From positions 11,656,001 through 11,720,000 of the forward strand of contig NC_057764.1 of assembly GCF_010389155.1 (NCBI RefSeq): DNA of 64,000 bases. The letters run 5' to 3'. Below are positions 1 to 11,903 of the stretch, one piece after another. Made by a program: the position numbers and the translations under genes. Positions within the stretch are counted from its first letter, which is position 1, and every line of letters begins with the position of its first letter. The stretch comes from Erigeron canadensis. Its lineage: Eukaryota; Streptophyta; Magnoliopsida; Asterales; Asteraceae. Under the pieces are notes generated by a model. That model was not told the DNA's origin, did no database searches, and saw nothing but the letters and a program-made list of their open reading frames with translations.

Positions 1-3000
1 ACTGCTATCCAATGTGCCTCGCCAGGATTAGCCTGATAACGACTAGTCATGCTTAAAGCATACGACACGTCAGGCCTAGTACATATCATGGCATACATGA
101 TCGATCCTATAGCCGAAGCATATGGGATATGACTCATCTTGGTCACTTCCCCATCAGAGGTAGGACATTGAGACTTGCTCAATGGTATGCCAGGGTTCAT
201 AGGAACACACCCCTTCTTAGAGTCTTGCATACTAAATTTCTTTAGTATCTTATCTATGTATGTACTTTGGCTTAGTCCGATTAGTCTCCTAGATCTATCA
301 CGGTAGATCTTTATACCCAAAATATACGCTGCATCTCCTAAGTCTTTCATGGAGAAACATTTCCCTAGCCAAGCATTGACATCTTTCAATGTCGGGATAT
401 CATTTCCCATGAGTAATATGTCATCGACATACAAGACTAGGAAGACTACAATGCTCCCACTCGACCTGACATAGACACAAGGTTCATCTTCGATTCTGAT
501 AAAACCAAATTCTTTGATTTTCTCATCAAAGCAAAGATTCCAACTACGAGAAGCTTGCTTAAGCCCATAAATGGACCTTTGAAGCTTGCACACACTATTA
601 GGATACTTAGGATGTATAAAACCCTCAGGTTGTGTCATAAACACATCCTTAGTTAGCTTACCATTTAGGAAAGCAGTTTTAACATCCATTTGCCATATCT
701 TATAGTCATAAAACGCAGCTATGGCAATCAGTATTCTAATGGATTTCAACATGGCCACTGGTGAAAAAGTTTCATCATAGTCTACACCATATCGTTGCGT
801 GTAACCCTTAGCCACCAGTCTGGCTTTAAATGTGTGTACATTCCCATCCATGTCAGGCTTCTTCTTGAAGACCCACTTACACTCTATGGTTTTCATACCT
901 GGTGTATGATCAACCAAGCTCCAGACTTGGTTATCGTGCATGGATTGGATCTCGCTGTCCATAGCCTCCTGCCATTTAGCAGACTCAGGTCCTGCCATGG
1001 CTTCCTGATAAGAGATAGGTTCGTCAGAATCCATATGCGCTTCGTCACCCATAGATATGTTTAAATCAAGTCTTTCGGGTGCACGTCGCTCTCTATCAGA
1101 CTTGCGTACAGGTGGTGGCTGTATGTCAGCTTCCTCTTCAACAATAGGTTCGTTGACCTCTGGAAGAAAACTAGGGCGAACATCGGTTTCCATGTCAATT
1201 GGTTCTTGAATCTCTTCAAGATCAATAGGGCTCCCACTAACTTCTTTGGATATGATGTTCCTTTCAAGGAACACTCCTCTTCGAGACACAAAGACTCTGT
1301 TCTCTGAAGGGTAGTAAAACGAATATCCAAAACCGTCAGTTGGGTAATCTACAAAAAACACCTTTTGTGATCTAGGTTCGAGCTTATCTTGAGTTTCACG
1401 ACGAACATAAGCTTCGCAACCCCAGACTCTTAAATATGACAACGAAGTAGGCTTGCCATGGCATATTTCATGTGGTGTTTTGGAAACCTTCTTGGTTGGG
1501 AGGAGGTTAAGGATCCTTGCGGCAGTTTCTAAAGCATAACCCTAGAAACTGATTGGAAGCGTCGCACGACTCATCATGGGCCGAACCATATCAAGTAATG
1601 TTCGATTCCTCCTTTCTGACATACCATTAAGTTGAGGTGTCCTTGGAGGAGCTAATTGTGAGATGATCCCACAACCCCTTAGATGATCGAGAAACTGTTG
1701 ATTAAGATACTCACCGCCTCTATCAGATCGGAGAATCTTAATCTTCTTGCCCAATTGGTTCTCTACTTCGTTTTGGTATGTCTTGAACACTCCAAATGTT
1801 TCAAACTTATGTTTAATTAAATAAACATAACCATATCGACTGAGATCATTAGTAAATGTAACGAAGTATCGTTCACCGTGTCTAGTAGCCGAACTAAATG
1901 GACCACACACATCAGTGTGTACCAATTCCAATAGATCTTTGCCCCTTTCGCAGGTTCCTTTGAAAGGTGCTTTTGTCATTTTCCCCAACAAACAAGATTG
2001 ACAATCATCATGAGATGCAACGTCAAATGATTCCAAAATACCATCAGATTGGAGTTTGGCAATTCGTTTCTTGTTTATGTGGCCTAGACGACAATGCCAT
2101 AGATACGACTTATCCAAACTATCTTTGGATGAACCAATATTGATTGAACTATAACTTGGTTTAACGGTGGTTTCTAATATGCCTCTACAAGGACTAGCTT
2201 TAAAATAAAATACATTATCCTTGTAAACGAGAATTGATCCATTATCAAACTTAAAGTCAAAACCATCATTAAACAAAGCATCAAAAGAGATAATGTTTCT
2301 TGCCATATCGGCACTGTAGCAAACATTTCTTAAAAGAATACATAAACCGGAATCAAAAGAGAGCTCATAATCTCCAACCATTTCAACCCAAGACTTATTC
2401 TTGTTGCCCATGATTAGATCAAGCTCACCGGTCCTTAGCTTTCTACTTCTTGTGAGTCCCTGCACATTTGTACAAATGTGAGTACCATAACCTGTATCCA
2501 ATACCCAGGAATTAGAAGTACATGTATTGTTAAGTTCAATCATGAACATACCTGAAGGGTCGGCGACACCTTTGGCCCGAAGCTCCTTTAGGTCTTTCAA
2601 ATACACCAGACAAGTACGCCTCCAATGTCCAATTTCCCCACAATGGAAACATTCGGCCTCCTTAGGATCTTTGGCTTGTGGGATCTTGCGAGAAGAAGTA
2701 GAGGCTACGCCCTTAGGTTTGGGTTTGGCGTTAGGATTTCTAGCCTTTACCTTACCCTTACCATTTGGTCCATTTTTCTTATTCTTGCGTACCCCTCCTT
2801 CCTTGATGGTCAAGACAGCAGTGGCAGTAGGTTTGGTCTTGGCCATGCCAGACTCGGTGGTCTTCAACATGCCATGAAGCTCCATTATTGTTTTCTCCAT
2901 GTTATTCATGTTGTAGTTCAATACAAATGAATCAAACGCACTAGTCAACGAGTTAAGGATAAAATCCGCAGCAAGCTCTTGACTAATGGGAAAACCAAGG

Positions 3001-3467
3001 CGCTCCAATTGGTCTATGTACCCTTTCATCTGAAGTACATGGACACTCACACTACTGCCCGGTGTCATCTTGCAACAAATGAGAGCTTTGACACTGTCAA
3101 ATCGTTCTTGCTTTGCTTGCACTTGGAACATGTCCTTCAATTGTGTAAGCATGTCGTACGCCCCAAGATTCTCCAAGCCCTTTTGGAGCTCGGGAGTCAT
3201 GGTCGCCAACATTAAGCAAGCAACCTCATTTGACTCGGCACGACGTTTGTCAAACTCGTCCCTTGTCGCTTGAGCAGCTCTAGCATGTGGCTCTTCGGGA
3301 AGGGGTTCCTCTATTGCCCTGATCTTATCTTCCATCCTAAGAACAATTCTTAGGTTGCGAAGCCAGTCAATAAAGTTCAAGCCCGTAAGCTTATCCTTTT
3401 CGAGGAGACCCTTGAGGCAAAAGGTAGAAAGAGATGAGGAAGAAGAGTTTGCATTTGCAGCAGACAT
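1..3467 (-). pseudogene. gag-pol polyprotein of copia element A, one nonsense codon, 3' end off-window
   Basis: The start is the ATG at 3467; 641 codons run to a TAG at 1542-1544. N-terminal gag (about residues 1-290) ends with zinc knuckle CFHCGEIGHWRRTC (273-286). Protease follows with WVLDTG (321-326). Integrase has the H-H-C-C finger (LWHCRLGH ... CQSC) and the D, D, E signatures VHTDVCGPF, RSDRGGEY and NGMSERRNRT. The TAG replaces the Trp usual in the SFWGYALETA motif, so it is one G-to-A change. The same frame stays open past it: GVDYDETFSPVAM (about 760-790) and the RT catalytic YVDDILLMGN (about 410-435) are both in phase. The element is probably recent but unable to make an unbroken polyprotein. 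Copia lineage not assigned. Confidence 0.9.
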
Positions 3468-4972
3468 CTATCATATAAGTAGTAGATTGTATTAGTTAAT
3501 TTGACATATTTAATCCTTGTTAAAATAATTACCCAAGTGTTTAAAGAAAAACAATTATTAATAACAAGGTTAAGATCCATATTTCACTCAAAGCAATGTC
3601 GGGTTTGCCACGGAACATTAACTACAAGCTATTTAGGTAGGTACACTATATTACCAATTTCATCCATGATGAAACTCATAAACTCTCGCGGGATTCTATT
3701 GGTAATCCATTATATTAATGCATGTTTAATCCCTCCTACGCCGATCCTTTCTTGTGCCGGGTTCGCCGCGAAACACAAGTCCAGATTGTAAACCATCCAT
3801 GATAGCTACACGTGAGATCCGGCCCAAGACTCTCGGGTTATCGCGAATTTCACCTCACCCTTTTCAACACCCAATTGTGATCCGGCCCAAGACTCTCGGA
3901 TTATCGCGAACTACAATAGGTCGGAGGTTCGAATGTGTGCACTACTCGTGGATAGCGTAAAGTTAACATTTGAAAAAACGGGTTTTTGTTATGTTATAGC
4001 AAAAACATTTTATACAATTTTTTAAACTTTTGCTAATGTCTCATTGTGTTTGTTAATCCATTATAACCAAACAAATTTGATAAAAAAAAATTTGCGTTTG
4101 TTAATCCATTATAACAAACCAAATTATTTTTATACATTGTGTTTGTTAATCCATTATAACAAACCAATATAGATGATTATTTTATATGTTTTAAAATGAT
4201 TTTCTTGCAAGCATAGTCAAGACAAATATATAAAACAAAATAATCATTGCAAACACATATATCGGTAGTATGCCAAAATCCTACGCGTTTTCATGTGAGC
4301 CACCACTCGAAAACAAGGTCGAACTAAGGATAAGGTAAGTAGGAGCAATGGCTCCCACTAAAATCTTCATCCTTCTTTGACTCCCTTGTTGCTTGCACCT
4401 TTTAGCGATTCCATCTTCATGATGCTAATCTCCATGTCTCTTTCATTTTACAAGAAATGAATCTATACTACTTTCTATACTATTACAAACACATCAAAAG
4501 ATAACGACACAAGTTGTCGTTAATAAATACATTTGAAAAATGATAAGACGACATGCAAGCCGTTTGATAAATTATTATTACATTCATTCCGAATAAATAA
4601 TACACAATCAAACATATATCACACAAGGTCATTGACATATTACTACTGATATCACAATACAACATACCATCAAAAGATTGACTACAATTTTATGCATTCG
4701 ATATGTAGGGGCTAAAACTAAGAATTGCAAAATAAAATTAAAACAAAGAATGCGACTAGTCAGTGGCTCCCAGGTTTCAAAATGTGACAACACTTATATT
4801 TGCAAGAGTTAAAAGCACATTTTATATTTCAGCCGCCGACACCAAAAGAAAAGTTCTTAATTTTATATTATGTCGTTTCTTGAAACTTTTCAGTTCATAT
4901 TATAGCCCCAAAACCGAATACATACAAATCTAGACAACCGTTAAAAGGAAAAACTAGAGTTTAAACGAGGTG
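3468..4972 (-). other. Long untranslated leader of element A with internal repeats
   Basis: About 1.5 kb between the primer binding site and the gag ATG; no convincing ORF. It holds a direct repeat built on GATCCGGCCCAAGACTCTCGG (about 3812-3846 and 3869-3903). It also holds three copies of a ~22-base unit, TGTTTGTTAATCCATTATAAC (about 4047, 4095 and 4140). Such leaders usually carry packaging and dimerisation signals; that role is inferred. Confidence 0.6.
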
Positions 4973-4984
4973 GCTCTGATGCCA
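4973..4984 (-). other. Primer binding site of element A
   Basis: Minus-strand TGGCATCAGAGC, one base from the LTR end, matches the initiator-Met tRNA 3' end used by plant copia elements (consensus TGGTATCAGAGC), with one substitution. Confidence 0.85.
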
Positions 4985-4985
4985 T

Positions 4986-5939
4986 TGAAAGATTTCGATT
5001 CTATCTAACGCAACGGAAGCATGCAATCAATAAACAATAGTATAATAAATTTTTCTAGCAACCGAAATCAATCCCATGGATCATCTCGTCAAACAAACGC
5101 ACAAGAGAATGAATACAAGAAAACATACCCTTGAAGATTTCCTTAAGATGAAGATGAAAGATTCAAACTAGAATCTCTCTATTCGGGGAGACACCCAAAG
5201 TTCCGATCTCGTGTTATACTTTCTTTTCGTGAGGCAGATTTCCAGCACCTTTCACAAACCCAATAACACCCAAGCTTACCCTTCTTTTCGCGAAACCACA
5301 ACACCACAAATCTTGTGTGTTTGTTGTTCAAAGCCTCTTTGATTATGGAGGTTAAGAACCAGAAAGTAGTGAAAAAGAGAGGGTAAAAAATGGAGTTTTG
5401 TTTGTTGTTGTTGCTGGTCACCTTTCAGAGAGAGAGGACGAGAGAGTAAGAAAAACAAAAGGTCAAGATCCTTTTTTGTGTCTTGAGTAACTTTCTTTTA
5501 TATTATGTGAGATGTATTGGGAATTGATTGAAACAACCAATAGACATCAAGACTCTTTGATATCTCTGCCTAGTGTACCGTAAAATACATCTACTACATA
5601 ATAAAGTTACTCTTTTATTTATGTCATATTTTTCGATGTTATAATAAGATGTATATAAATCTTAACATGAAAAATGATAGACATAATGATTAATTAATTA
5701 CTAGTTAAAAATTTAACTAATTAATTAAACAAACACAAACCAATAATTCTTTAGACCATTAACAAATGGCTAATTAATTAAATCCTCTCAAGAAAGTATA
5801 CTTAACGATTAATGACCGGCCTTTGCGTGTGACCGAATAGGATAATGGACTTTATATATTATTCATGTCATGGGCATATCTTTGAAACATAGTGCACCAC
5901 GGTCAAACTTTTAGTCAACCCGTGTGCATATATCCAACA
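4986..5939 (-). repeat. 5' LTR of element A (954 bp)
   Basis: On the minus strand it begins TGTTGGATAT at 5939 and ends ...CA at 4986, one base before the primer binding site. A TATAAAAG box on the minus strand lies at about 5495-5502. The 5-bp flank outside is TATAT. The short ORFs called inside are LTR sequence, not genes. Confidence 0.8.
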
Positions 5940-7300
5940 TATATACTCTATAGTTGATTTGATTAAGAATTAAACTAACGAGCACACTAGTAAACTACTA
6001 AGCAAACAACCAATAGTTGGCAAAAAAGAAACAACAAATACTAAGTATATTATCCAACTTCAGTAGTGATGCGAAAGCCAACTAGTAATTACGTTTACAT
6101 AACTAAGTATATCAAACACTACCAACAAACTACTTAGCTACGAGCAAGCAAGTGTAATCAAAATAAACTGAATCTATTCACCGAGTTTAAAGACAAATTA
6201 ACGACCACTGGCTAAACAGCAAGCCTAATGTGCTCAGTTACTAATCAAATTAAACTACTTATCTAATCAATTGTAATCAAATTAAACTACTTAGCTACCA
6301 ACAAGCTGTTAAACAGCAAGCCTAATGTACTAAGTTGCTAATGAGCGAGTAATCAACGAGCACTGGTTACTAAGATTAATTGAGCTATAGATAGATTGAA
6401 CTCTGAGCACCATGAGATCACGAAAGAAACAATACGAAAGACCAAAACATTAGCGAAAATTTATTATTTTATTACACTTTTGCAGCCTCTAGTAAAAATC
6501 AACGAGCATAAAGTCATAAACGTATATGAAACTCGTGGCTAATTAAGCAAAAAGTAAGCAATCACAACTTGATTAATCTGTTTTAGCAAGCAGATTAACA
6601 AACACTCTTACTCAAGCAAATCATCGAACAGGTTGTACGCATCTTATACCTTTAACTCAATTCAACCATAAAACACATAAAATTCAACTAAATCGAATCT
6701 ATCTTAGATGATTTTAACTCAAATACACAGTATTTTATCAATTGAAAACACTGAATATCACAGCTACGTAAATATCTAAAATTCACATTTTGTTCCAAAT
6801 ATATCACAAATTACATAATAAAAAAAGCATAATAAATGACAAATCCATAATCTCTCTCTCTCTCTATATATATACGGCTAACGAGAACCGAAATGGTGGC
6901 AACACGTCAACAACTTGTTCGCCGACGGAGGAGATTTAACATTCCGGTGCTTCTCCGGCGACAAACGGATCAATTAATGTGTGAAGAACATCGGAGCCGT
7001 AAATTGAAATTGAAATTGAAATACATATATATTCTATTGCTTTGAGCCCTAGTTATTGAAATTGAGCCCTAAATTGAAATTGAAATTGAACATCAGAGCC
7101 CTAATTATAACGATTAATTAAAAAATGAATAATGAGGGATCTGAAGAAAGTTAAATCTCCATGCGCCTGAAGAAACATGTGTGAGAGTGAGGGAGGGAGG
7201 AGATTGGGGATGAATGGAGGTGAAAGAAGTGATTTGAATTTTTTGGGAGTAAAATTAAAATTCCCGTCGAAGAAAGTAGTGTTGTCTGTTTTAGGATGAC
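5940..7300. other. AT-rich non-coding stretch
   Basis: No coding region seen. It carries short direct repeats, for example AAACAGCAAGCCTAATGT near 6213 and 6311 and AATTAAACTACTTAGCTAC near 6285. A (CT)n/(AT)n microsatellite lies at about 6852-6874. It may be interior of the CACTA-like element ending at 7480; no left terminus was found. Confidence 0.5.
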
Positions 7301-7480
7301 AAGCAAATACATGTGCACTCAGCGTTAGAGTACGTTTTTTTATGACACTAAAAAATACCTGTCATCTAGCCTTCAGATTGTACAATTTATGACAGTTTTT
7401 TTATGACACACGTTTTTGTGTGTCATTATTGTGCGTGTGTCATAATTTTAGTGTCATTAAAAGCTATTTTTCTAGTAGTG
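7301..7480 (+). mobile_element. CACTA (En/Spm-type) right terminus, copy 1
   Basis: The sequence ends ...TTTTTCTAGTAGTG, the reverse complement of a CACTACTAGAAAAA start, the hallmark of CACTA transposons. The ~170 bp inside it hold repeated subterminal TGACAC/GTGTCAT motifs, in both orientations. It is clearly homologous to 11720-11901. No transposase and no left end were seen, so this is a fragment or non-autonomous derivative. The following TTA may be one side of a 3-bp target duplication. Confidence 0.75.
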
Positions 7481-7609
7481 TTAGAATAGAAGTTGTAAAT
7501 AATAATAATAAAAAGTGCATTCTCTCGAATCCCAAAAGTTTCGTACCTGCACGAACAAGTAATTCGACTTGCATTTATGTCACAAACAAGTAATTACTTG
7601 CACGGACAA

Positions 7610-7685
7610 GTAATTCTACCTGCACGAAGGTGCCTCTCCCTCTGCTTCGAAACGGAGCTAGAGCTACGTATAAGGTACATCATCA
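7610..7685 (-). repeat. 3' LTR remnant of element B
   Basis: Minus-strand TGATGATGTACCTTATACG at 7685 matches the start of the element's 5' LTR (TGATGATATACCTTATACG at 11069). Similarity runs about 75 bp, through the GAAGGTGCC region, then stops. Confidence 0.7.
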
Positions 7686-8649
7686 GCAACCATCTATTGT
7701 GGATACTATCATGTGGAATTTCCTCAACCCTTCTCGACCCAAGAGCATGTCATAGGGTGAGTTTGCTTTTATCACTATTGCCAAAGTGGCGAATCCTACC
7801 ACTTTTATGTTTAGTGGCATGATTGTTTCGAGCAGTTTCTTCGGCAATCGGAGGAAACTTTTCTCATATATGATATCTCTTCCACTTCCTGTGTCCACTT
7901 GTGTCTTTTTTTGGCATACATTACCTATGCTTACGTTTATTAGCACCAGGTCTGTCGAACCTTGATCGTCCAGACCTCCAAAGTGGTAGTGTTGGGGTCC
8001 TTTTTTGACCAAGGTGTTCGATAGTATCCTCCTTCGGTGCTCCTCTGGCTCCGGTTCATCGAAGCTTGGTCTTGTTCTCTTTACCAGATGTGATAGCTTA
8101 TTTTCCCTTGCAGCATCATCTATTTGCCTTAATAGCTTCCTGCAGTAATCTGTGCTATGACCGTATCCCTTATGGAAACAACATAACTTATCCAGGTTTC
8201 TGGTTCCTCTTCCAGATAACAGCGCTGGCTTAACGAACGTTCTTGCTACTTCTTCCGATGACAAGATTTCTGATGGAGTCTTCCGGAGGTTGGCAATTGT
8301 TCTTTTATAGCTACTGACCCTGTACACAGGGGAGGACTCCTTTGTTATGTCCTCCGTTATTTCTGTCCTTTTTTCGCTCATTTTTGCCGTAGCCTTCCAC
8401 TTAGCCATGGCTTTTTTTGCTGTCTCCTCCGCAGCCTTCAACTCGTGGAATTTATTAACCAAATCTGAGTAAGTGGTTAGCTTACCAAGGCACATGTTCC
8501 GTATTAGTTCTTTCGACCGGAGCCCATGTATAGCTCCGGATACTCTTTCTTCTTCGGATATACGCACCAGATTCCATGTGCTGTCTCCGTACAGTTTCAA
8601 AAAGTCTTCTGCCTCTTCGTCTTCCTCCTACTTTATGTCATGTGCCCGA
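7686..8649 (-). pseudogene. Gag C-terminus and aspartic protease of gypsy element B
   Basis: An open stretch on the minus strand, with 305 codons from the first ATG at 8600, though the frame enters from upstream gag (FLKLYGDSTWN). It contains a gag helical region and the knuckle CCFHKGYGHSTDYC, where one Cys-His spacing differs from the classic CCHC as in Tat-like gags. The protease has active site VDTGSGRDIIY and a flap-side motif near YDMLLGREGLRKF. The frame ends at the junction with the 3' LTR, so RT is missing. Upstream it continues across the inserted solo LTR into 9331-10331. Confidence 0.75.
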
Positions 8650-9330
8650 TGTAGATGCAGATTCGTGTGACAATCGCAACATAGAATTGATTATCGTTTA
8701 TGTTTTAGGAACTGTGTTTGTAATCATTTAAATAAGAACTTTTGTTGGTATTTAATGATTATGTTTGAACTTCAATATTGTATCTGTTTATGTTTTATTT
8801 TGTGTTTCTGTGTTATATATTGTTTTGCAGGTACAAGAACATAGAACCAAGGTTTATAAGTGTCGTAGAATACTTAAACGATGGTTGGATGTTATGTACA
8901 GGTCAAACGAAGTCAAACAAAGGACCAAAAGGACGTCCCTCGTGCTGACGTTATCAGCATGAAGGATTACCCTCGTGCTAACGTCAGCACGAGGTCAATT
9001 GGTTAATTGTTATTTGGGCTTAATTACGTCGATTAAGGCCTAAGCCTACACGAACCAAAACCCTACTAGTATAAGTACAAACCTAATCTACGAAATTAGG
9101 TAATCCGTTGAATCAATTATATTCATTAGTTGATATAATTACGAATTCGGTTGACTTGTTGCTCGTGTGACCTTCTACACGAACCATAAGCTTCGTGCAT
9201 CTCCTTAGGTTGATTAACTACTTGTTAATTGACAAAAGGCAATAGCAATCTAGTTATCTCAAGAGGATTCCGCACTCTTGACATAACGAATCACGTCTTA
9301 TTACGATCCACGCAACCATAGGACCTTACA
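8650..9330 (+). repeat. Solo LTR of copia family C, inserted in gypsy gag
   Basis: 681 bp, starting TGTAGATGCAG and ending ACCTTACA, homologous along its length to the C2 5' LTR (42806-43489) and C1 3' LTR (58053-58725). It is flanked by a perfect 5-bp duplication CCCGA (8645-8649 and 9331-9335). No internal sequence remains, as expected after unequal LTR-LTR recombination. The gypsy gag frame resumes on the far side. A TATA-like AGTATAAGTA is near 9067. Confidence 0.93.
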
Positions 9331-10420
9331 CCCGAAGGTGGGACCCAAATTCTTCCCGTAGCTAGGTTTTGAAATCTTTAGCATTATGTATGCTTTCTTT
9401 GGGTAGATCCTCAAGCCATTCCGTGACCTTCCCATGCAGGAGGTAAGGGATAACATGGCAGGTTGTTGGGCCGCTCCACCCCTCCGTTTGGGCTGCATTA
9501 TTTACTTCCTGGAGGAAAAGTCGGCGTTGGAGGTGCCATTATACCACGGTAATTCTTGCATGTCTAGAAGTTTTACCGGGGGTATGTGTCGACGCAGGTC
9601 TTTTGCAAACTGTGGACATGACCCCTTGTACTTAGGCTCCGACCCCCCTGTTTCGTATTACCTTTTTTGGTTTCCACTGTCAGGCTTGCCTGAAAGTATT
9701 GTGAGGTTATGATACTGTACGGGTAGTACCATGATGCCTGTATATGCCCCGGGTAACCTCCAGTTAATGGTAGCGCTCCCATGTGTTAGGTTTGTAATGC
9801 CCCACATGGGTAGAAGCTTCCCCCGTAGTAGTACGATGTGTGCAGCGTCTGGTACGCTGCTGCTTGTGCATCGTCCGTTGTCATTATTCATGATGGAGTT
9901 CCATGGTAGATCGAGTACGGTGTGTAGGCGATCATTGGTCTCTTAGCCATATTGGGGTCGTCATTGTGTTAGTTTTTGATCTCTTTTCCATCTAGGATGC
10001 TTTCGGGTGGTCGTCGGTTCGTCTCGTCTGCCTTTGCATAGTCGATTTTTTCACCTTGGGCTTGGGCACTTTTCTTCTCAAAGGATTCCTCTGTTGTTAT
10101 TGTCGCAGTGACTTGCGTCGTTTGTGCAGGGATCCATACAACATCTTCTTCTGGCCCGGGGGCCCTGTCTTTCCTGTCATCGTATTCTTCCATTTTATGG
10201 TTGACGTTTGTCGCCTCACTTGCCATGGGTGTTTGATGGGCTGACTCATCTGTCGGTCGATCACCTGGACAGGAGTGATTCCCGCTTATGACCGTCGGAA
10301 CTTCATTGTTACCCCCCTTGATCGCATGCAACGTTCTACCTATGTGGTTTTGGGAAGGGACTGGGTTTTGACATAATGTTTTTCTTTTGATCGTGGTTAG
10401 GTTCGAATCTTAGAACAAAG
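9331..10420 (-). pseudogene. Gag N-terminal part of gypsy element B, degenerate
   Basis: Minus-strand remains of gag. An acidic N-terminal ORF (10331 to 9969, 120 codons) is followed by broken frames. Recognisable gag core reads HGKVTEWLEDLPKESIHNA (about 9380-9440) just before a stop, then LREEFGSH at the insertion point. Several stops and frameshifts are present. The short plus-strand ORFs in this region are shadows. Confidence 0.6.
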
Positions 10421-10438
10421 GTCCCATGGATGGCGCCA
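10421..10438 (-). other. Primer binding site of element B
   Basis: Minus-strand TGGCGCCATCCATGGGAC, four bases inside the LTR boundary. TGGCGC-type sites are typical of Tat/Athila gypsy elements; I do not assign the tRNA. Confidence 0.75.
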
Positions 10439-10442
10439 CATT

Positions 10443-11069
10443 TGTTTGATCAAATAATCGCACTATGACTCAACCGGAGGTGTAAGTGGGTTTGGTGGTG
10501 TTTTGCTGGCGATTCCCTTTCTGTGAGAGGGTCAAAGACCGCTTTACGGCTATTGTTTGTTGATCCTAAGCCGTTGTTACGCGACTTAGGGTTTAGGGAT
10601 TTAATTCAGGGTTTATTCGGAGGTCGAATAAACAATGGTGATTGAGGGATTTTGTATATTGCGTATGATATATATCTTATGTATATGATGATGTGCCGTA
10701 TGGCTTCTTCCTCTATTTATATAGAGGGTAGAAAACTTGGAGATGAGGGTAAGAGTATTAGGGTAAATATCTTCCTCCTTTGAGAATATCCTATTTCCTT
10801 TTTGAGGAGATTCGTGTTAATCGTTTGGTAAACCGTGTCTGATATTATCGGACCTTGATATGTGCTTTAATCGGATAATCATGGAGAAGATTTGTATTGA
10901 TCTTTCTTATATATTTCCTCGGAGCTAGGTAATTGCTACCTTGGGCTCCAGATTAATTGTACTGGACGGAGGTCGAGCTCCGTTCTGGGTAAGTAATTTT
11001 ACCTGTACGAAGGTGCCTTCGTATTTGCTTCAGATATGTAGCTAGAGCTCCGTATAAGGTATATCATCA
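10443..11069 (-). repeat. 5' LTR of gypsy element B (627 bp)
   Basis: On the minus strand it runs TGATGATATACC (11069) to ...GATCAAACA (10443). A minus-strand TATATAAATAG lies at about 10713-10724, a plausible promoter. Confidence 0.75.
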
Positions 11070-11719
11070 CTTTCTGTTCACATTTAATAAACACAAAGAC
11101 ACGATATCATCCAGCTCTATACAGACAAGCATTTTGTGTATCTAAACAAACACATACTTTATCCAAATGCAAACCAATACACATGGCCTAAAATATATGT
11201 AGCAAAATCATAACACAATTACTAACTCACATCGCTAAATTAAAACTACACACACACACACAAACACACACATATGTATATATATACCTGCATCCCTTTC
11301 GCTTTCCGTTTGTTGTCGAATTCGTAGATGGGGGAGCAACCTCAATCACATCGGGTTTCATATTACAACCACCGCTACTACTACTACATCGGGTTCCTAT
11401 TTGCAAAATTTCCATCAGACATCTTTTCTGCTACAACCAATCAATCATTCAAATCGCTGCTATTCATTTATCCTTTACTTTATCCGACAAATACACTTAG
11501 GGTTTCGATTTTAGGGCTTTGATTTTGGGACTTCGATTTCGTGTAGACGATGTTGTTCGATTTTGGAGCTCCTATTCGTTGCCAAAATTATAGGGTTTGG
11601 GGCTTCGTTCTGGATCTGATCAGAAAAAAAAGTATAAGCTTCGTTCTAGATTTGATTGAAAAAAAAATTATAAGCTTTTATAGATGGGGAACAAAATTAT
11701 AAAACGACACTTGAGGATG
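11070..11719. other. Non-coding stretch before second CACTA end
   Basis: No credible gene. It has a (CA)n tract followed by (AT)n at about 11250-11287, then GATTTTGGGACTTCGATTT-like leader sequence. It is probably interior of the CACTA-like element ending at 11901. Confidence 0.4.
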
Positions 11720-11901
11720 ACAATAAATATTAGTGTACTCCACGTTACACTACATTTTTTTAATGACACGAAAAATTGCGTGTCATAACCCTTCAAATTT
11801 TACAAGTTTTGACAGTTTTTTTATGACACACATGTTTGCTTGTCATCGTATATATGTGTGTCATAATTTTGGTGTCCTTGATGGCTATTTTCCTAGTAGT
11901 G
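11720..11901 (+). mobile_element. CACTA right terminus, copy 2
   Basis: Ends ...TATTTTCCTAGTAGTG and shares the subterminal TGACACAC/GTGTGTCAT array with 7301-7480 in the same orientation and order. As with copy 1, no left terminus or transposase is visible. Confidence 0.75.
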
Positions 11902-11903
11902 TA

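Larger units (their letters stand above)
1..5939 (-). mobile_element. Ty1/copia element A (5' half, cut by window edge)
   Basis: Minus-strand LTR retrotransposon. Reading leftward from 5939 it has a 5' LTR, a primer binding site matching initiator-Met tRNA, a ~1.5-kb leader, gag with a CCHC knuckle, protease, integrase and reverse transcriptase. The order PR-INT-RT is diagnostic of Ty1/copia. RNase H, polypurine tract and 3' LTR would lie beyond position 1. The LTR starts TGTTGG on its own strand. Its outer flank is TATAT, but the partner target duplication is outside the window. It is the least degenerate element here: a single nonsense codon is visible in pol. Confidence 0.9.
7610..11069 (-). 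mobile_element. Ty3/gypsy element B (Tat-like), gag-protease only
   Basis: Minus-strand order: 5' LTR (11069 to 10443), primer binding site, degenerate gag, zinc knuckle and protease, then directly a fragment of 3' LTR (7685 leftward). No RT, RNase H or integrase remains; the protease abuts the LTR, so pol was removed by deletion or was never there. A solo LTR of family C interrupts gag at 8650-9330. Placement in the Tat group rests on the TGGCGCC primer site and the FHKGYGHST knuckle. Confidence 0.75.

Noticed and set aside
9434..10244. Plus-strand ORFs at 9434, 9731 and 10056 as small Cys-rich proteins
   Set aside because: They are antisense shadows of degenerate gypsy gag on the minus strand.
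7480..11901. One complete CACTA element spanning both termini
   Set aside because: Both ends have the same orientation; a complete element needs inverted termini, and no transposase is present.
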